From Acinetobacter sp. ANC 4558 (GTDB lineage: Bacteria > Pseudomonadota > Gammaproteobacteria > Pseudomonadales > Moraxellaceae), in the NCBI RefSeq assembly GCF_002135375.1, contig NZ_NEGH01000016.1, positions 1 through 59,954 of the forward strand: DNA of 59,954 nucleotides, read 5' to 3'. A program made the translations under genes and the position numbers. The notes under the pieces were generated by a model. The model searched no databases. It saw nothing but the letters and a program-made list of their open reading frames with translations, and was not told where the DNA came from. This document shows positions 35,852 to 44,333 of the stretch, one piece after another. The first letter of the stretch is position 1. Each line of letters begins with the position of its first letter.

Positions 35852-36002
35852 AAAACCCAAAGATGCAGAGTATATCGAAAACGATGGCACGTACTGGAAA
35901 AATGAAAAGGGCATATGGTTTTGGTGGAATGGACATTGGGGTTGGTGTCCATTCATCGGACTAGTGAATTACAGACTTTTGGACAAATTAAGAAAATTAT
36001 GA
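35841..36002 (+). CDS. small phage protein, tryptophan-rich
   Basis: A 53-residue protein (MTNEKPKDAEYIENDG) with a WFWWNGHWGW stretch. The ATG overlaps the end of the replication gene by 11 bp and has GGAG upstream. I do not recognise its function. Confidence 0.55.
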   Translation: MTNEKPKDAEYIENDGTYWKNEKGIWFWWNGHWGWCPFIGLVNYRLLDKLRKL

Positions 36003-36009
36003 GGATTAA

Positions 36010-36432
36010 ATGATGAGAATGAGTGAAGATCAACTAGAAGCACACCTAAATAAGCACCAAATGCGAAAAAATGAGGGTAAACAGCCCGATAAAACTAAAA
36101 ATGATGCTAGGGCACTAGGACGACTTAAACGAGGCGAAATGAACAAAACAGAGCGAAATTATGCAGGGTACTTAGAAAGCCAAAAAATTAGAGGAGAAAT
36201 ATCATATTACGCATTCGATTCAATCAAGTTTCGTTTAGCCGATAAGACGTTTTATTCACCTGATTTTATTGTGATGAAAGCAAACGGTGAGCTTGAAGCA
36301 CATGAAGTTAAGGGACATTGGGAGGACGATGCCAGGGTAAAAATCAAAGTAGCAGCTTCAATGCATCCAATTCCATTTATCGCCGTGTACTGGAATAGCA
36401 AAAACAATAATTGGGATTTTGAGAATTTTTAA
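36010..36432 (+). CDS. DUF1064 phage protein (nuclease-fold)
   Basis: A 140-residue protein. FRLADKTFYSPDFIVMKANGELEAHEVKGHWEDDARVKIK contains the PD ... E-V-K pattern of a PD-(D/E)XK-type fold, as in the DUF1064 family of phage early regions. A role in recombination or DNA processing is likely but not proven. GAGG lies 6 nt before the ATG. Confidence 0.8.
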   Translation: MMRMSEDQLEAHLNKHQMRKNEGKQPDKTKNDARALGRLKRGEMNKTERNYAGYLESQKIRGEISYYAFDSIKFRLADKTFYSPDFIVMKANGELEAHEVKGHWEDDARVKIKVAASMHPIPFIAVYWNSKNNNWDFENF

Positions 36433-36451
36433 AAATTTATAAGGGGTTGTT

Positions 36452-36958
36452 ATGAGTCATGCTTTTAAATTTGGTCAGTATGTTTCTGCTGAACTTGTTT
36501 CTAGTCAATCTGGTGGGTCGGGTTCAGTTGGACGGTATGGAACTGTTGATTTTATAGCATCTTCGGACTGTCCTCGCGCACGCGCGCGTTTTATTAATCA
36601 GCGGAGCAAAAGGAAGGTCAAAGAATTTCTATTAAAACAGCGTGGTTATAAGCGTCCAGACTTCAATCGTATGATCTTAGATTTAGGTCGCTTGGCTTGG
36701 ACACATGAAAAGATCGCAGACGTTCTACCAGTCAAGGGAGCTTCTACAGTGAGCGAATGGGCGAGAGGTGGCGTACCTAATTACGACAACGGTGCAGCCT
36801 TAATTATGCTTTGGAAAATGGAGACTGGTATAGATCGTGAGCCACTGGAAGGTGAATGGGGGACGTACAACTACAAAATAGGTCAGTTAGATATGTTTGA
36901 TGATTGGAGTGAAATAGACGGCGTTATAGACCAGTTGGGTGAGGAGATAGATAGGTGA
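36452..36958 (+). CDS. hypothetical protein, possible late regulator
   Basis: A 168-residue protein. Residues 65-125 look like a helix-turn-helix (LDLGRLAWTHEKIADVLPVK and STVSEWARGG). It is the last early rightward gene before a terminator and before the late genes, the position of lambda Q, so it may be a late activator or antiterminator (inference). It contains an odd alternating CG run (36575-36588). Confidence 0.5.
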   Translation: MSHAFKFGQYVSAELVSSQSGGSGSVGRYGTVDFIASSDCPRARARFINQRSKRKVKEFLLKQRGYKRPDFNRMILDLGRLAWTHEKIADVLPVKGASTVSEWARGGVPNYDNGAALIMLWKMETGIDREPLEGEWGTYNYKIGQLDMFDDWSEIDGVIDQLGEEIDR

Positions 36959-36989
36959 GGAGAGTAATTCAAAAAGTTCTTGGTAGGTG

Positions 36990-37014
36990 AAAACCAGTGT
37001 TAATCTCTGGTTTT
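36990..37014. terminator. terminator between early rightward genes and the reverse island
   Basis: AAAACCAG / CTGGTTTT with a 9-nt loop, T-runs on both sides, so it can serve the 36452 gene and the 37049 gene. Confidence 0.82.
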
Positions 37015-37048
37015 TTAAATATAATATTTATTAAAAGATAATGATTAA

Positions 37049-38059
37049 TTAATCTTTAAGCTTATCCCAATCAATCGAATTCCAAACAATATCTTTCTGG
37101 ATAGGGTCGAATAACACTTTATTTAATTTATAAAAACCTTCGTTTCTTATTAACTTATACACACTAATTTTCTTTTGATTGCTAATGCATTCGTGAAGAA
37201 TTGGTATAAATTTTTTATTACTAACTTTTGTATAGCTCATATCTGAAAGCGCACCTGCAATAAAGTCAGGAATTCTAATCAAATTATCATAATCTGTATT
37301 TTGATTGGAAAAGAAAGATAATAGTTGATTTTTATTTTTAGCAGACAATTGAAAATCATGAAATATCATATCAAATGCAACTGGCGATTTATCTTTTTTT
37401 GACATATACGTTAAAATTTCATCTCTATCAGAACACCAGAGCATAATATTTTTATGGTTGGTATTATCTGCAATTAACTTAAATATCGTTGATACTATTG
37501 TAGTGCATAAATCTATTTGCCCCAAAGTATTAAGCTTTACATTTGGTTTATTTTTTAGCATGTAAATAAATTCTTGAGAAGTACTTATACTTGATCTTAT
37601 TCGAGAATCTTTAAAATTAACAAATAGTTGATTTTTATAATATCTATTTAAACTATCATATCTTTTAAGAAAATACTCTTTTGAACTTACACCCTTAATT
37701 TTATAGGCGTTAAAGTTTTTATCCATAATTAAGGCAAATGTAAATATTGGAAGTTGGTTAATACATTTTAAAAAATTATAAAAATTATCACCTAAATACG
37801 ATTTCTTTATATCTTGACGGTGAGTGTTATGAATCAGATTATTGAAAGATCTAATCCAAAATGAATCTTGATGTGGGAAAATTGTAAAAGCAATAGCTAT
37901 ATGATGCTTATTATTATTCGGTTGGAAACAGTAATCACTGTAAATAATCCATTTTTGGGACGTTTTATTATTGTTGATAAATGACATCAAATAAGAGTCT
38001 TTTTCAAAAATTTCAGTAAACATCTGATGAAATTTTGGTAAATAATATTTAATTTGCAT
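37049..38059 (-). CDS. accessory protein, possible distant DUF3800 member
   Basis: A 336-residue protein, very AT-rich and lysine/asparagine-rich compared with its phage neighbours. QKWIIYSDYCFQ near residue 35 and NLIRIPDFIAGALSDM near residue 265 resemble the first and last motifs of the DUF3800 (RNase H-like) family, but the usual DESG is not conserved. It is on the reverse strand between early and late genes, with its own promoter region and terminator: the place of a moron or defence gene. Function unknown. Confidence 0.6.
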   Translation of the reverse strand: MQIKYYLPKFHQMFTEIFEKDSYLMSFINNNKTSQKWIIYSDYCFQPNNNKHHIAIAFTIFPHQDSFWIRSFNNLIHNTHRQDIKKSYLGDNFYNFLKCINQLPIFTFALIMDKNFNAYKIKGVSSKEYFLKRYDSLNRYYKNQLFVNFKDSRIRSSISTSQEFIYMLKNKPNVKLNTLGQIDLCTTIVSTIFKLIADNTNHKNIMLWCSDRDEILTYMSKKDKSPVAFDMIFHDFQLSAKNKNQLLSFFSNQNTDYDNLIRIPDFIAGALSDMSYTKVSNKKFIPILHECISNQKKISVYKLIRNEGFYKLNKVLFDPIQKDIVWNSIDWDKLKD

Positions 38060-38214
38060 AATATAAAATCCGTATTATATTTCAGTTAAAATATAATTTC
38101 ATTATTAATTAATAAATTAGATTTTATAATATTATATTTAATGGAATTTAGCTTCAAAAAATCATGATATGCAATCATAAATACTAACCTAAACGTGATG
38201 TTAACTGAGAAGAT

Positions 38215-38240
38215 AAAAAAGCCCTTACTCCAAGGGCTTA
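38215..38240 (-). terminator. terminator after the DUF2971 gene
   Basis: AAGCCCTT / AAGGGCTT with a 5-nt loop; six T follow on the minus strand. Confidence 0.85.
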
Positions 38241-38243
38241 CAA

Positions 38244-39146
38244 TTATGGCTTACTTTTATCTAATCGCGGATGGTTTGAAACCTCCAGTTTATACATTCC
38301 TTTTACGAGGCTTGTATTAAAGATCTCCACTGTAGTGTTGTTTCTTTCATTAAAATCGCTAACCGCAGATTGTATGTGAACTAAATAGTCTTTATTAAAA
38401 TTCAACCCAAGTGTGATAGATGAAATAAATTTTGGGTCAAACTTTAATAAACGGGGATCTATTTGCTCTTTAGACTTCCAGTTTGGATTTCCAATTAGTC
38501 TAAATTCTTTTTCATAAGCCCATTCTTTTGATTTTTGAAAAAAAATACTTGTAGCTGTTTTATAAATTAAATCTTTATTTTCTTCACTATTATGAAGTAT
38601 ATCTTGAAACTCACTAAATGATAATTTTATATCTGGATATTCATTTGTATATCTAATAGGTAATGGTAAAAAAATAGATTCATTTAAAGGAATTTTGAAC
38701 TCAATCATAAAGCCAGTATGTTGATTAGCATAGTGAGACCACATTAAAATGCTTAAAGGATTTGAATTAAAACAAGTGATTAACGTTTCTTCTCTCAAAT
38801 GCTTAAATGAGTTATTAATGAATTGAGGCATAAGACCCATCTTATGTAAAAAATATTGTTTAACATAAATCCAATCAGAAGGAGGTATATCAATATCAAA
38901 TAATGAGCTTACGTCCTCTCGGGAGATATTTGAATAGTCTAGAGTAAGATTGAAATGACAATCGTATGGGTCATTAAATGCAATAGGATAGTTATATCTT
39001 AGTTCGTGGTTGTTAAAAATTCCTAATGTGCTAAGTGAGGAATCTAAAGAAACGTGTTTATATAAATAATAGAAATTATTATCTTTAATTAAATCTCTAT
39101 ACTTCTCTGAATTACGATAGATTTGTGATGTACCACTATATTTCAT
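38244..39146 (-). CDS. DUF2971 protein, accessory/moron gene
   Basis: A 300-residue protein of the DUF2971 family: NFYYLYKHVSLDSSLSTLGI, YPIAFNDPYDCHF, the CFNSNPLSILMWSHYANQHTGFMIEF core, and WAYEKEFRLIG near residue 210. This family is common in phage and genomic islands and has been suggested to act in defence or as an effector, but its activity is unknown. It has its own terminator and is on the reverse strand, so it can be expressed in the lysogen. Confidence 0.82.
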   Translation of the reverse strand: MKYSGTSQIYRNSEKYRDLIKDNNFYYLYKHVSLDSSLSTLGIFNNHELRYNYPIAFNDPYDCHFNLTLDYSNISREDVSSLFDIDIPPSDWIYVKQYFLHKMGLMPQFINNSFKHLREETLITCFNSNPLSILMWSHYANQHTGFMIEFKIPLNESIFLPLPIRYTNEYPDIKLSFSEFQDILHNSEENKDLIYKTATSIFFQKSKEWAYEKEFRLIGNPNWKSKEQIDPRLLKFDPKFISSITLGLNFNKDYLVHIQSAVSDFNERNNTTVEIFNTSLVKGMYKLEVSNHPRLDKSKP

Positions 39147-39213
39147 TTATTTAACTTTCCCTAATAGCTGATGAATTATACCCAACAAATCGCCATACAA
39201 CATCCTACACACT

Positions 39214-39245
39214 AGCCTTATTCAATCTCGAATAGGGCTTTTTTT
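39214..39245 (+). terminator. hairpin-T7 element directly before the first late gene (element A)
   Basis: Stem AGCCTTATTC / GAATAGGGCT (one U-G pair), then seven T and the ATG at 39246. The box ACCCAACAAATC is at 39180-39191. Confidence 0.75.
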
Positions 39246-39575
39246 ATGGCTACAGCTCCACGTAAAACTCAAACACCTGGTGTAAAGACTGCACCAGTTG
39301 AAGAAGTACAAACTACAGACCAACAAGCCGATGATGCTTTAGATGCAATCTTGGGATTACCAAAGGATGAGCAGTCTACTAATGAGACTAGTTCACCTAG
39401 TGAACCAGTTGAAGAAGATGGAGCTAAAAAGGAATACGAAGAATTTCTAGCATGGCGACAAAATAAAACTGAACCAGTAGCACCGCATGAAGCTACTTCA
39501 AATGCTACTACTCCAATCATCAAACGTACTCGTCAAGTTGTTGGTCCCAACGGCTGGACAACGGAGGAATACTAA
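39246..39575 (+). CDS. small acidic phage structural-region protein
   Basis: A 109-residue protein, low complexity in the middle (Thr/Ser/Glu/Pro-rich), with a conserved-looking C-terminal end RTRQVVGPNGWTTEEY. It is the first late gene; its ATG follows a hairpin with a T-run and has no separate ribosome site. Comparable small proteins precede the portal in BPP-1-like phages. Function unknown. Confidence 0.7.
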   Translation: MATAPRKTQTPGVKTAPVEEVQTTDQQADDALDAILGLPKDEQSTNETSSPSEPVEEDGAKKEYEEFLAWRQNKTEPVAPHEATSNATTPIIKRTRQVVGPNGWTTEEY

Positions 39576-39748
39576 TGGGAGGTAAACCAAAAGTAGTCCA
39601 ACAAGACCCCGAAGGTGATGCACGTAAAGCTGCAGAAAAGGCAACGGCAGAAGCTAATACCAAAAAAGCTATGCGCCGTCCTACTGGCTCAGTGCTTGGC
39701 GGTCTATCTGATAGTGCTACAAAGAAAACAACGCTAGGCGGTGGCTAA
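39575..39748 (+). CDS. small phage protein before portal
   Basis: A 57-residue protein (MGGKPKVVQQDPEGDARKAA ..., ending TTLGGG). It shares one base with the preceding stop (TAATG) and ends one base before the portal ATG. The N-terminal KVVQQDPEGDA and C-terminal glycine pattern are typical of small phage proteins at this place. Confidence 0.75.
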   Translation: MGGKPKVVQQDPEGDARKAAEKATAEANTKKAMRRPTGSVLGGLSDSATKKTTLGGG

Positions 39749-39749
39749 T

Positions 39750-41384
39750 ATGACTATAGATGCTCAGAAAATCTGTACTCGTTTTGGTCAAATGAAGATC
39801 GCACGTTCAGTACATGAAGCACATTGGGGTGAATGTTATCGCTTTGGTGCGCCTGAGCGTCAACAAAACTTTAACTCTACAGAGTCAAATCAAGGTCAAA
39901 GACAAAAAGAACGTGCAGATCTATTCGATTCAACAGCATCGGATTCAGTTCAAGTACTTGTTTCAATGATTATGAACGGCGTTACACCATCGAATGCAAT
40001 TTGGTTTAAGGCTCAACCTGACGGTATAGATGATTTATCTGTACTGACTGAGGGTGAACGGTGGCTTGAAGATGTGTGCCAATTCATGTGGCGCAATATT
40101 CATGCTGCTAATTTCGATTCAGAAAGCTTTGAAACAGTCACAGATATTGTGACGGCTGGATGGGGTGTGCTTTATACCGATATTGATCGTGAAGCTGGGG
40201 GCGGTTATGTCTTTGAGTCATGGCATCCTGGTAATTGTTATGTTGCTTCATCACGTGCAAATGGGGTTATTGACACAATCTATCGTGAACATGAAATGAC
40301 AATTGATGCAGTCGTAAATACTTACGGTGAAAACAGTTGTCATATTAGTGTGCTTCAAAGATTAGAAAGCAATCCTGATGACAAGATAAAGCTTTTACAC
40401 GTTATTCAACCGCGTAAATCAAAAGGTGCAGGGCAGATCAATAAAGATATGCCTTTTGCGTCATACCATATCGATTTTAATAACAAGCATACGATGAAGG
40501 AGTCGGGCTATAACGAGTTCCCTTGTTCAGTTCCTCGTTTAAGACGTATTCCTAATTCAGTGTATGGCAATGGTCAAATGTCTATCGCTTTACCTGATGC
40601 TAAAACATTAAATGATTTGATGAAGAACATGCTTCATTCAACAGATTTAGCCTTAGGTGGTATGTGGATCGGTGAAGATGACGGCGTATTAAATCCGAGT
40701 ACTGTTCGTATAGGCCCTAGAAAAATCATTTCAGCAAATAGTGTTGATTCAATGAAGCGTTTAGATACGGGCACTAACATTCAAGTTGCAGAGTATTTAA
40801 TGAACATGCTTCAAGGTGGGGTTCGCCGTAAGTTAATGGCTGACCAATTACCGCCAGTCGGTACACAGCAAATGACAGCTACAGAGATTCATACCCGTGT
40901 AGAAATGATTCGTCAGATGCTTGGTCCAATGTATGGCCGTTTACAGACTGAATATCTACAAAGCATTTTAGACCGTTGCTTTGGATTGGCTTTACGTGCT
41001 GGTGCTTTGGGTAATCCTCCTGAAGACCTTCAAGGTCGAAACCTATCTTTTAAATTTGTGTCACCTATGGCACGTAGTCAGCGCATGGAAGAAGTCACAG
41101 CAACAGAACAATACGTTGCTTCGCTTGGTGGTATGGCTGAGGTTGAACCTGAAATATTAGACAACATCGACTTTGATGCCGTAGCAGCAGTTACAGGCAC
41201 AGGGCGAGGTGTACCACAGTCAATTATGCGGACTAAAGAAGAAGTTGAAGCAATACGTACACAAAGACAAGAAGCTCAAAAGCAACAAGAGGAAGCACAG
41301 CAACAACAGCAAATGATGCAAACCGTAGGGCAAGAAGCAGCTAAAGGCATTGGTCAGCAAGTCGCAACAGGAGCATTACAGTGA
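39750..41384 (+). CDS. portal (head-tail connector) protein, T7 gp8-like
   Basis: A 544-residue portal protein forming the ring through which DNA enters and leaves the capsid. RADLFDSTASDSVQVLVSMIMNGVTP, WGVLYTDID and the QLPPVGTQQMTATEIHTRVEMIRQMLGPMYGRLQTE segment are typical of the head-tail connector family of podoviruses. The glutamine-rich C-terminal tail is also usual. The ATG at 39750 is preferred over GTG 39741. Confidence 0.92.
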   Translation: MTIDAQKICTRFGQMKIARSVHEAHWGECYRFGAPERQQNFNSTESNQGQRQKERADLFDSTASDSVQVLVSMIMNGVTPSNAIWFKAQPDGIDDLSVLTEGERWLEDVCQFMWRNIHAANFDSESFETVTDIVTAGWGVLYTDIDREAGGGYVFESWHPGNCYVASSRANGVIDTIYREHEMTIDAVVNTYGENSCHISVLQRLESNPDDKIKLLHVIQPRKSKGAGQINKDMPFASYHIDFNNKHTMKESGYNEFPCSVPRLRRIPNSVYGNGQMSIALPDAKTLNDLMKNMLHSTDLALGGMWIGEDDGVLNPSTVRIGPRKIISANSVDSMKRLDTGTNIQVAEYLMNMLQGGVRRKLMADQLPPVGTQQMTATEIHTRVEMIRQMLGPMYGRLQTEYLQSILDRCFGLALRAGALGNPPEDLQGRNLSFKFVSPMARSQRMEEVTATEQYVASLGGMAEVEPEILDNIDFDAVAAVTGTGRGVPQSIMRTKEEVEAIRTQRQEAQKQQEEAQQQQQMMQTVGQEAAKGIGQQVATGALQ

Positions 41385-41710
41385 TTAAAGCAGTTGAACC
41401 AACTCAAGAAACTACGCCAATTCAAACCGAAGAACCTGACCAGGAACAAGGCAATTTTGTACGTAATAGAGCAATGAAACGTGCAAGCCCTGAAACCTAT
41501 CGAAATGTATTTGATTTAGACATGAATGGTCAGCGTGTACTGGATCATCTTCAACTTACTTTCGCAAACAAATCAACGTATGTACGTGGCGGTCAAGATG
41601 CTGAACGTGAGTCATGTTTCAGAGCAGGTCAAGCCAGTGTAGTCAGTTTTATTTTTAATCAAATCAACAAAGCAAACGACCCAAATTATCAAGGTGACAT
41701 AGATGAGTGA
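41381..41710 (+). CDS. Bbp19-like phage protein
   Basis: A 109-residue protein. FDLDMNGQRVLDHLQLTF and ESCFRAGQASVVSFIFNQI form the small domain seen in Bbp19 of Bordetella phage BPP-1, located between portal and scaffold. It starts with a GTG that overlaps the portal stop (GTGA). Its role is unknown. Confidence 0.75.
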   Translation: MIKAVEPTQETTPIQTEEPDQEQGNFVRNRAMKRASPETYRNVFDLDMNGQRVLDHLQLTFANKSTYVRGGQDAERESCFRAGQASVVSFIFNQINKANDPNYQGDIDE

Positions 41711-42386
41711 TTTTTTAGAAAACAATGATCGAAGTGATGCTGAAAATCAAAATAATGACGGAGGTAATCAAAGCTTACTTGGTGGTGGACAGGATCAGCA
41801 ATTAGATCAGAACAATCAAGAACAAGGCGGTGAAAATCAACCTGAGGTTATTAGCTCAATTGATGACTATAAAGTTGACGTTGAAGGCTTTAATTATGAT
41901 GAATTTAAAGCGATTCCTGAAAACCAAGCCTTTTTAGAACGTGCGAAAGAAGCAGGCTTAGATAATAAAACTTTAAATTTTGCGCTCAAAGAATATAACG
42001 ACATTATTCAAAATGTTGTTGGTGCAAATGTCGCTTTAGATACCGAAGCTTGTATTACTGAAATGAATCAAGTTTGGGGCGGTGAAGCTGATACTAATTT
42101 TAAATTTGCTCAAGCTGCAGCAAACAATGCAATTAACAATGGAATTTTAACTGCAGAAGAAGTGAATAGTCCTGAGTTTGGAAATAATCCACTTGTCTTA
42201 AAAATGGCTGCTTATTTCGGTGCACAACTTCAAGAAGATACACCACTGTCAAACACACAACAAAGCGGTGTTGATGATGTTCGATCATTACTTCAATCGG
42301 AAGCGTACTTGAACAGTAGTCATCCTGATCATCAACGTGTTTACGCTCAAGTTCAGAAGTTTTACGAAAAGCAAAATAAGGGGTAA
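41703..42386 (+). CDS. capsid assembly (scaffolding) protein
   Basis: A 227-residue acidic protein, Asn/Gln/Gly-rich in the first 45 residues, helical after. The position between portal and major capsid and the GFNYDEFKAIPENQAFLERAKEAGLDNKTLNFAL region fit a podovirus scaffolding protein, which guides procapsid assembly. It overlaps the upstream gene by 8 bp. Confidence 0.82.
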   Translation: MSDFLENNDRSDAENQNNDGGNQSLLGGGQDQQLDQNNQEQGGENQPEVISSIDDYKVDVEGFNYDEFKAIPENQAFLERAKEAGLDNKTLNFALKEYNDIIQNVVGANVALDTEACITEMNQVWGGEADTNFKFAQAAANNAINNGILTAEEVNSPEFGNNPLVLKMAAYFGAQLQEDTPLSNTQQSGVDDVRSLLQSEAYLNSSHPDHQRVYAQVQKFYEKQNKG

Positions 42387-42389
42387 AAG

Positions 42390-43295
42390 ATGCCAATTGC
42401 AAATGAAAATAAAATAACTGCAGCATTTGTACAGCAATTCCATGATAGCTATGAAATTGCTTGTCAACAGAATGTATCTCGTCTCTTGGGTACAGTAACA
42501 AATCGTGGCCGTATTCAAGGTGAAGCATTTACGATTAACGATATGGGACAAGTTGAAATGAAGCCCTCTGGCGCTCGTTTTGGTGACACGCCCTGGACAA
42601 TTCCTGATGCTGGTGTTCGTTCCGTAACGATGAATGATTTTGATTTATTCTTGCCGATTGAAAAGCGAGACGAACCAAAACTCAAAGCACATCCTGACGA
42701 TAAATATATGAAGTTGCTTCATAATGCTCATAATCGCAAAGTTGATGATGTGATCTATCAAGCCTTAATTGGTTCTATTGCTCGTAAAACAGTAAATGAT
42801 GCTGGTACAGCTTCAACAACTAATGTTGTTTTGCCTACTTCACAAATTATTGCCCCTACACTTGGCACACTTAAACAGCAAATTATCAAAGCAAAATCAC
42901 TTTTCCGTAAAAATGAATGTGATGAGCAAAACGGTGAAGAGCTATTTCAGATTTATACAGCCGATATGATGAGCGAGTTTCTAAACGATCCAACGCTTAC
43001 CAATGCCGATTTTATGAAAATTCAAATGTTACAGGATGGTGCTGTAGGGACTAAATGGCTTGGTGTGACTTGGGTTGCTTATGAAAAGGTTGCTAATGGT
43101 GCAACAGCAGATTCAAAGCGTGCGCCAATGTACTGTAAATCTGCGGTGCATTATGGTGATGCCAATATCACTGACTTTGGTATTTCAGTTCGTCCGGATA
43201 AGAAAAACATTAAACAAGTTGGTGGCGTTCACTCTATGGCAGCAGGGCGAGCAAATGAAATCAAAGTAGTTGCTATTGACTATATTCCTAAATAA
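42390..43295 (+). CDS. major capsid protein
   Basis: A 301-residue capsid protein of the HK97-fold type (Phage_capsid_2-like). FVQQFHDSYEIACQQNVSRLLGTV and LYIYTA-like FQIYTADMMSEFLNDPTL belong to the conserved pattern; the C-terminal end IKVVAIDYIPK is typical. AAGGGGT ribosome site. It should be the most abundant virion protein. A terminator-like hairpin (43303-43329) follows. Confidence 0.9.
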   Translation: MPIANENKITAAFVQQFHDSYEIACQQNVSRLLGTVTNRGRIQGEAFTINDMGQVEMKPSGARFGDTPWTIPDAGVRSVTMNDFDLFLPIEKRDEPKLKAHPDDKYMKLLHNAHNRKVDDVIYQALIGSIARKTVNDAGTASTTNVVLPTSQIIAPTLGTLKQQIIKAKSLFRKNECDEQNGEELFQIYTADMMSEFLNDPTLTNADFMKIQMLQDGAVGTKWLGVTWVAYEKVANGATADSKRAPMYCKSAVHYGDANITDFGISVRPDKKNIKQVGGVHSMAAGRANEIKVVAIDYIPK

Positions 43296-43302
43296 TTAAT
43301 TC

Positions 43303-43329
43303 CCTACATCTCAACAGATGTGGGGTTTT
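43303..43329 (+). terminator. terminator-like hairpin after capsid gene
   Basis: CCCTACATCT / AGATGTGGGG with loop CAAC, then five T. The next gene has a normal ribosome site 30 nt later. Partial stop here would raise capsid mRNA above downstream mRNA, as in T7. Confidence 0.85.
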
Positions 43330-43357
43330 TCATATTAAACAATTAAAGGTAAATAGA

Positions 43358-43714
43358 ATGAGTAATACAGAACAGCAAATCGAAAAAGAAATCCAAGATA
43401 AAGGCTTAAATGCACCACGCTTAACGCCTGATTATATTGATTCAAAAATTCATGCAATCCGCTATTTAACAGGTGATGTTTCCCCAGCTTTTGCAAACGA
43501 AGATTATTTTTCAACTGCAGATAAAAGTACACCTTGTTTAACAATCTGTATTTTAACTCTTGAAAATGGTTTCACTGTTACGGGTGAATCAGCGTGTGCA
43601 AGTCCTGAGAATTTCGACAAAATTATCGGTCAGAAAATTGCGTACGAAAATGCACGAAATAAAATTTGGCAACTCGAAGGGTACTTACTGAAAGAGAAGC
43701 TTTATAACGCTTAA
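43358..43714 (+). CDS. Gp49-family phage protein
   Basis: A 118-residue protein. RLTPDYIDSKIHAIRYLTGD near the start and FTVTGESACASPENFDKIIGQKIAYENARNKIWQLEGYLL match the N4 gp49/Sf6 gene 66 family found in many phages. The second segment is the most conserved. Function unknown. AAAGG ribosome site. Confidence 0.88.
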   Translation: MSNTEQQIEKEIQDKGLNAPRLTPDYIDSKIHAIRYLTGDVSPAFANEDYFSTADKSTPCLTICILTLENGFTVTGESACASPENFDKIIGQKIAYENARNKIWQLEGYLLKEKLYNA

Positions 43715-43735
43715 CACCCAACAAACCTACATACC

Positions 43736-43772
43736 AAAGCCTTCAAGATAAATAAAACTTGAGGGCTTTTTT
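43736..43772 (+). terminator. hairpin-T6 element before tail tube A gene (element B)
   Basis: AAAGCCTTCAAG / CTTGAGGGCTTT (one U-G pair), six T, then ATG at 43773. The box ACCCAACAAACC is at 43716-43727. Confidence 0.8.
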
Positions 43773-44333
43773 ATGTCTACAAATATCACAATCTGTAATG
43801 AAGCACTGAATGTGATTGGTGCTGGTTCAATACAATCATTTGAGCAAAACACAGACAACGCACGCCGTTGTGCATCTGTTTACGATTCGACACGTAAGGC
43901 ACTATTACGGATGCACCCATGGTCATTTGCTAAAAAACGTGCACAGCTTGCGCCAACAACATCACGGCCATTGTTTGGATATGGGAATGCGTTTCCATTG
44001 CCTAAAGATTTCATACGTGTAATTGATACAAGTGTTCTCGAATATGAAATTGAAGATCGTTATATCCTTGCAAACACAAATTTAATTAATCTTATTTATG
44101 TGTCTGATAATAAAAATGAAGAAACTTGGGACTCATTATTTCATGACTGCATGGTGTTGTATCTAGTCAATAAAATTGCAAAAGCGATTACTGGCAGTAA
44201 TGCAGAAGCAGATAGTGCATGGCAAAAGCTACAAAACATGCTGAAACAAGCACGTGCAGTGAATGCACAAGAACGACCTAGCCAAAACTTATCAGATAGT
44301 TATTCTCCGTCACTGATTGAGGTACGTTACTAA
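43773..44333 (+). CDS. tail tubular protein A-like (T7 gp11-like)
   Basis: A 186-residue adaptor. ICNEALNVIGAG and NARRCASVYDSTRKALLRMHPWSFAKKRAQLA are the conserved start of the gp11/adaptor family that joins portal and tail nozzle. The length is typical. The ATG follows the hairpin-T6 element; the stop overlaps the next start (TAATG). Confidence 0.88.
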   Translation: MSTNITICNEALNVIGAGSIQSFEQNTDNARRCASVYDSTRKALLRMHPWSFAKKRAQLAPTTSRPLFGYGNAFPLPKDFIRVIDTSVLEYEIEDRYILANTNLINLIYVSDNKNEETWDSLFHDCMVLYLVNKIAKAITGSNAEADSAWQKLQNMLKQARAVNAQERPSQNLSDSYSPSLIEVRY

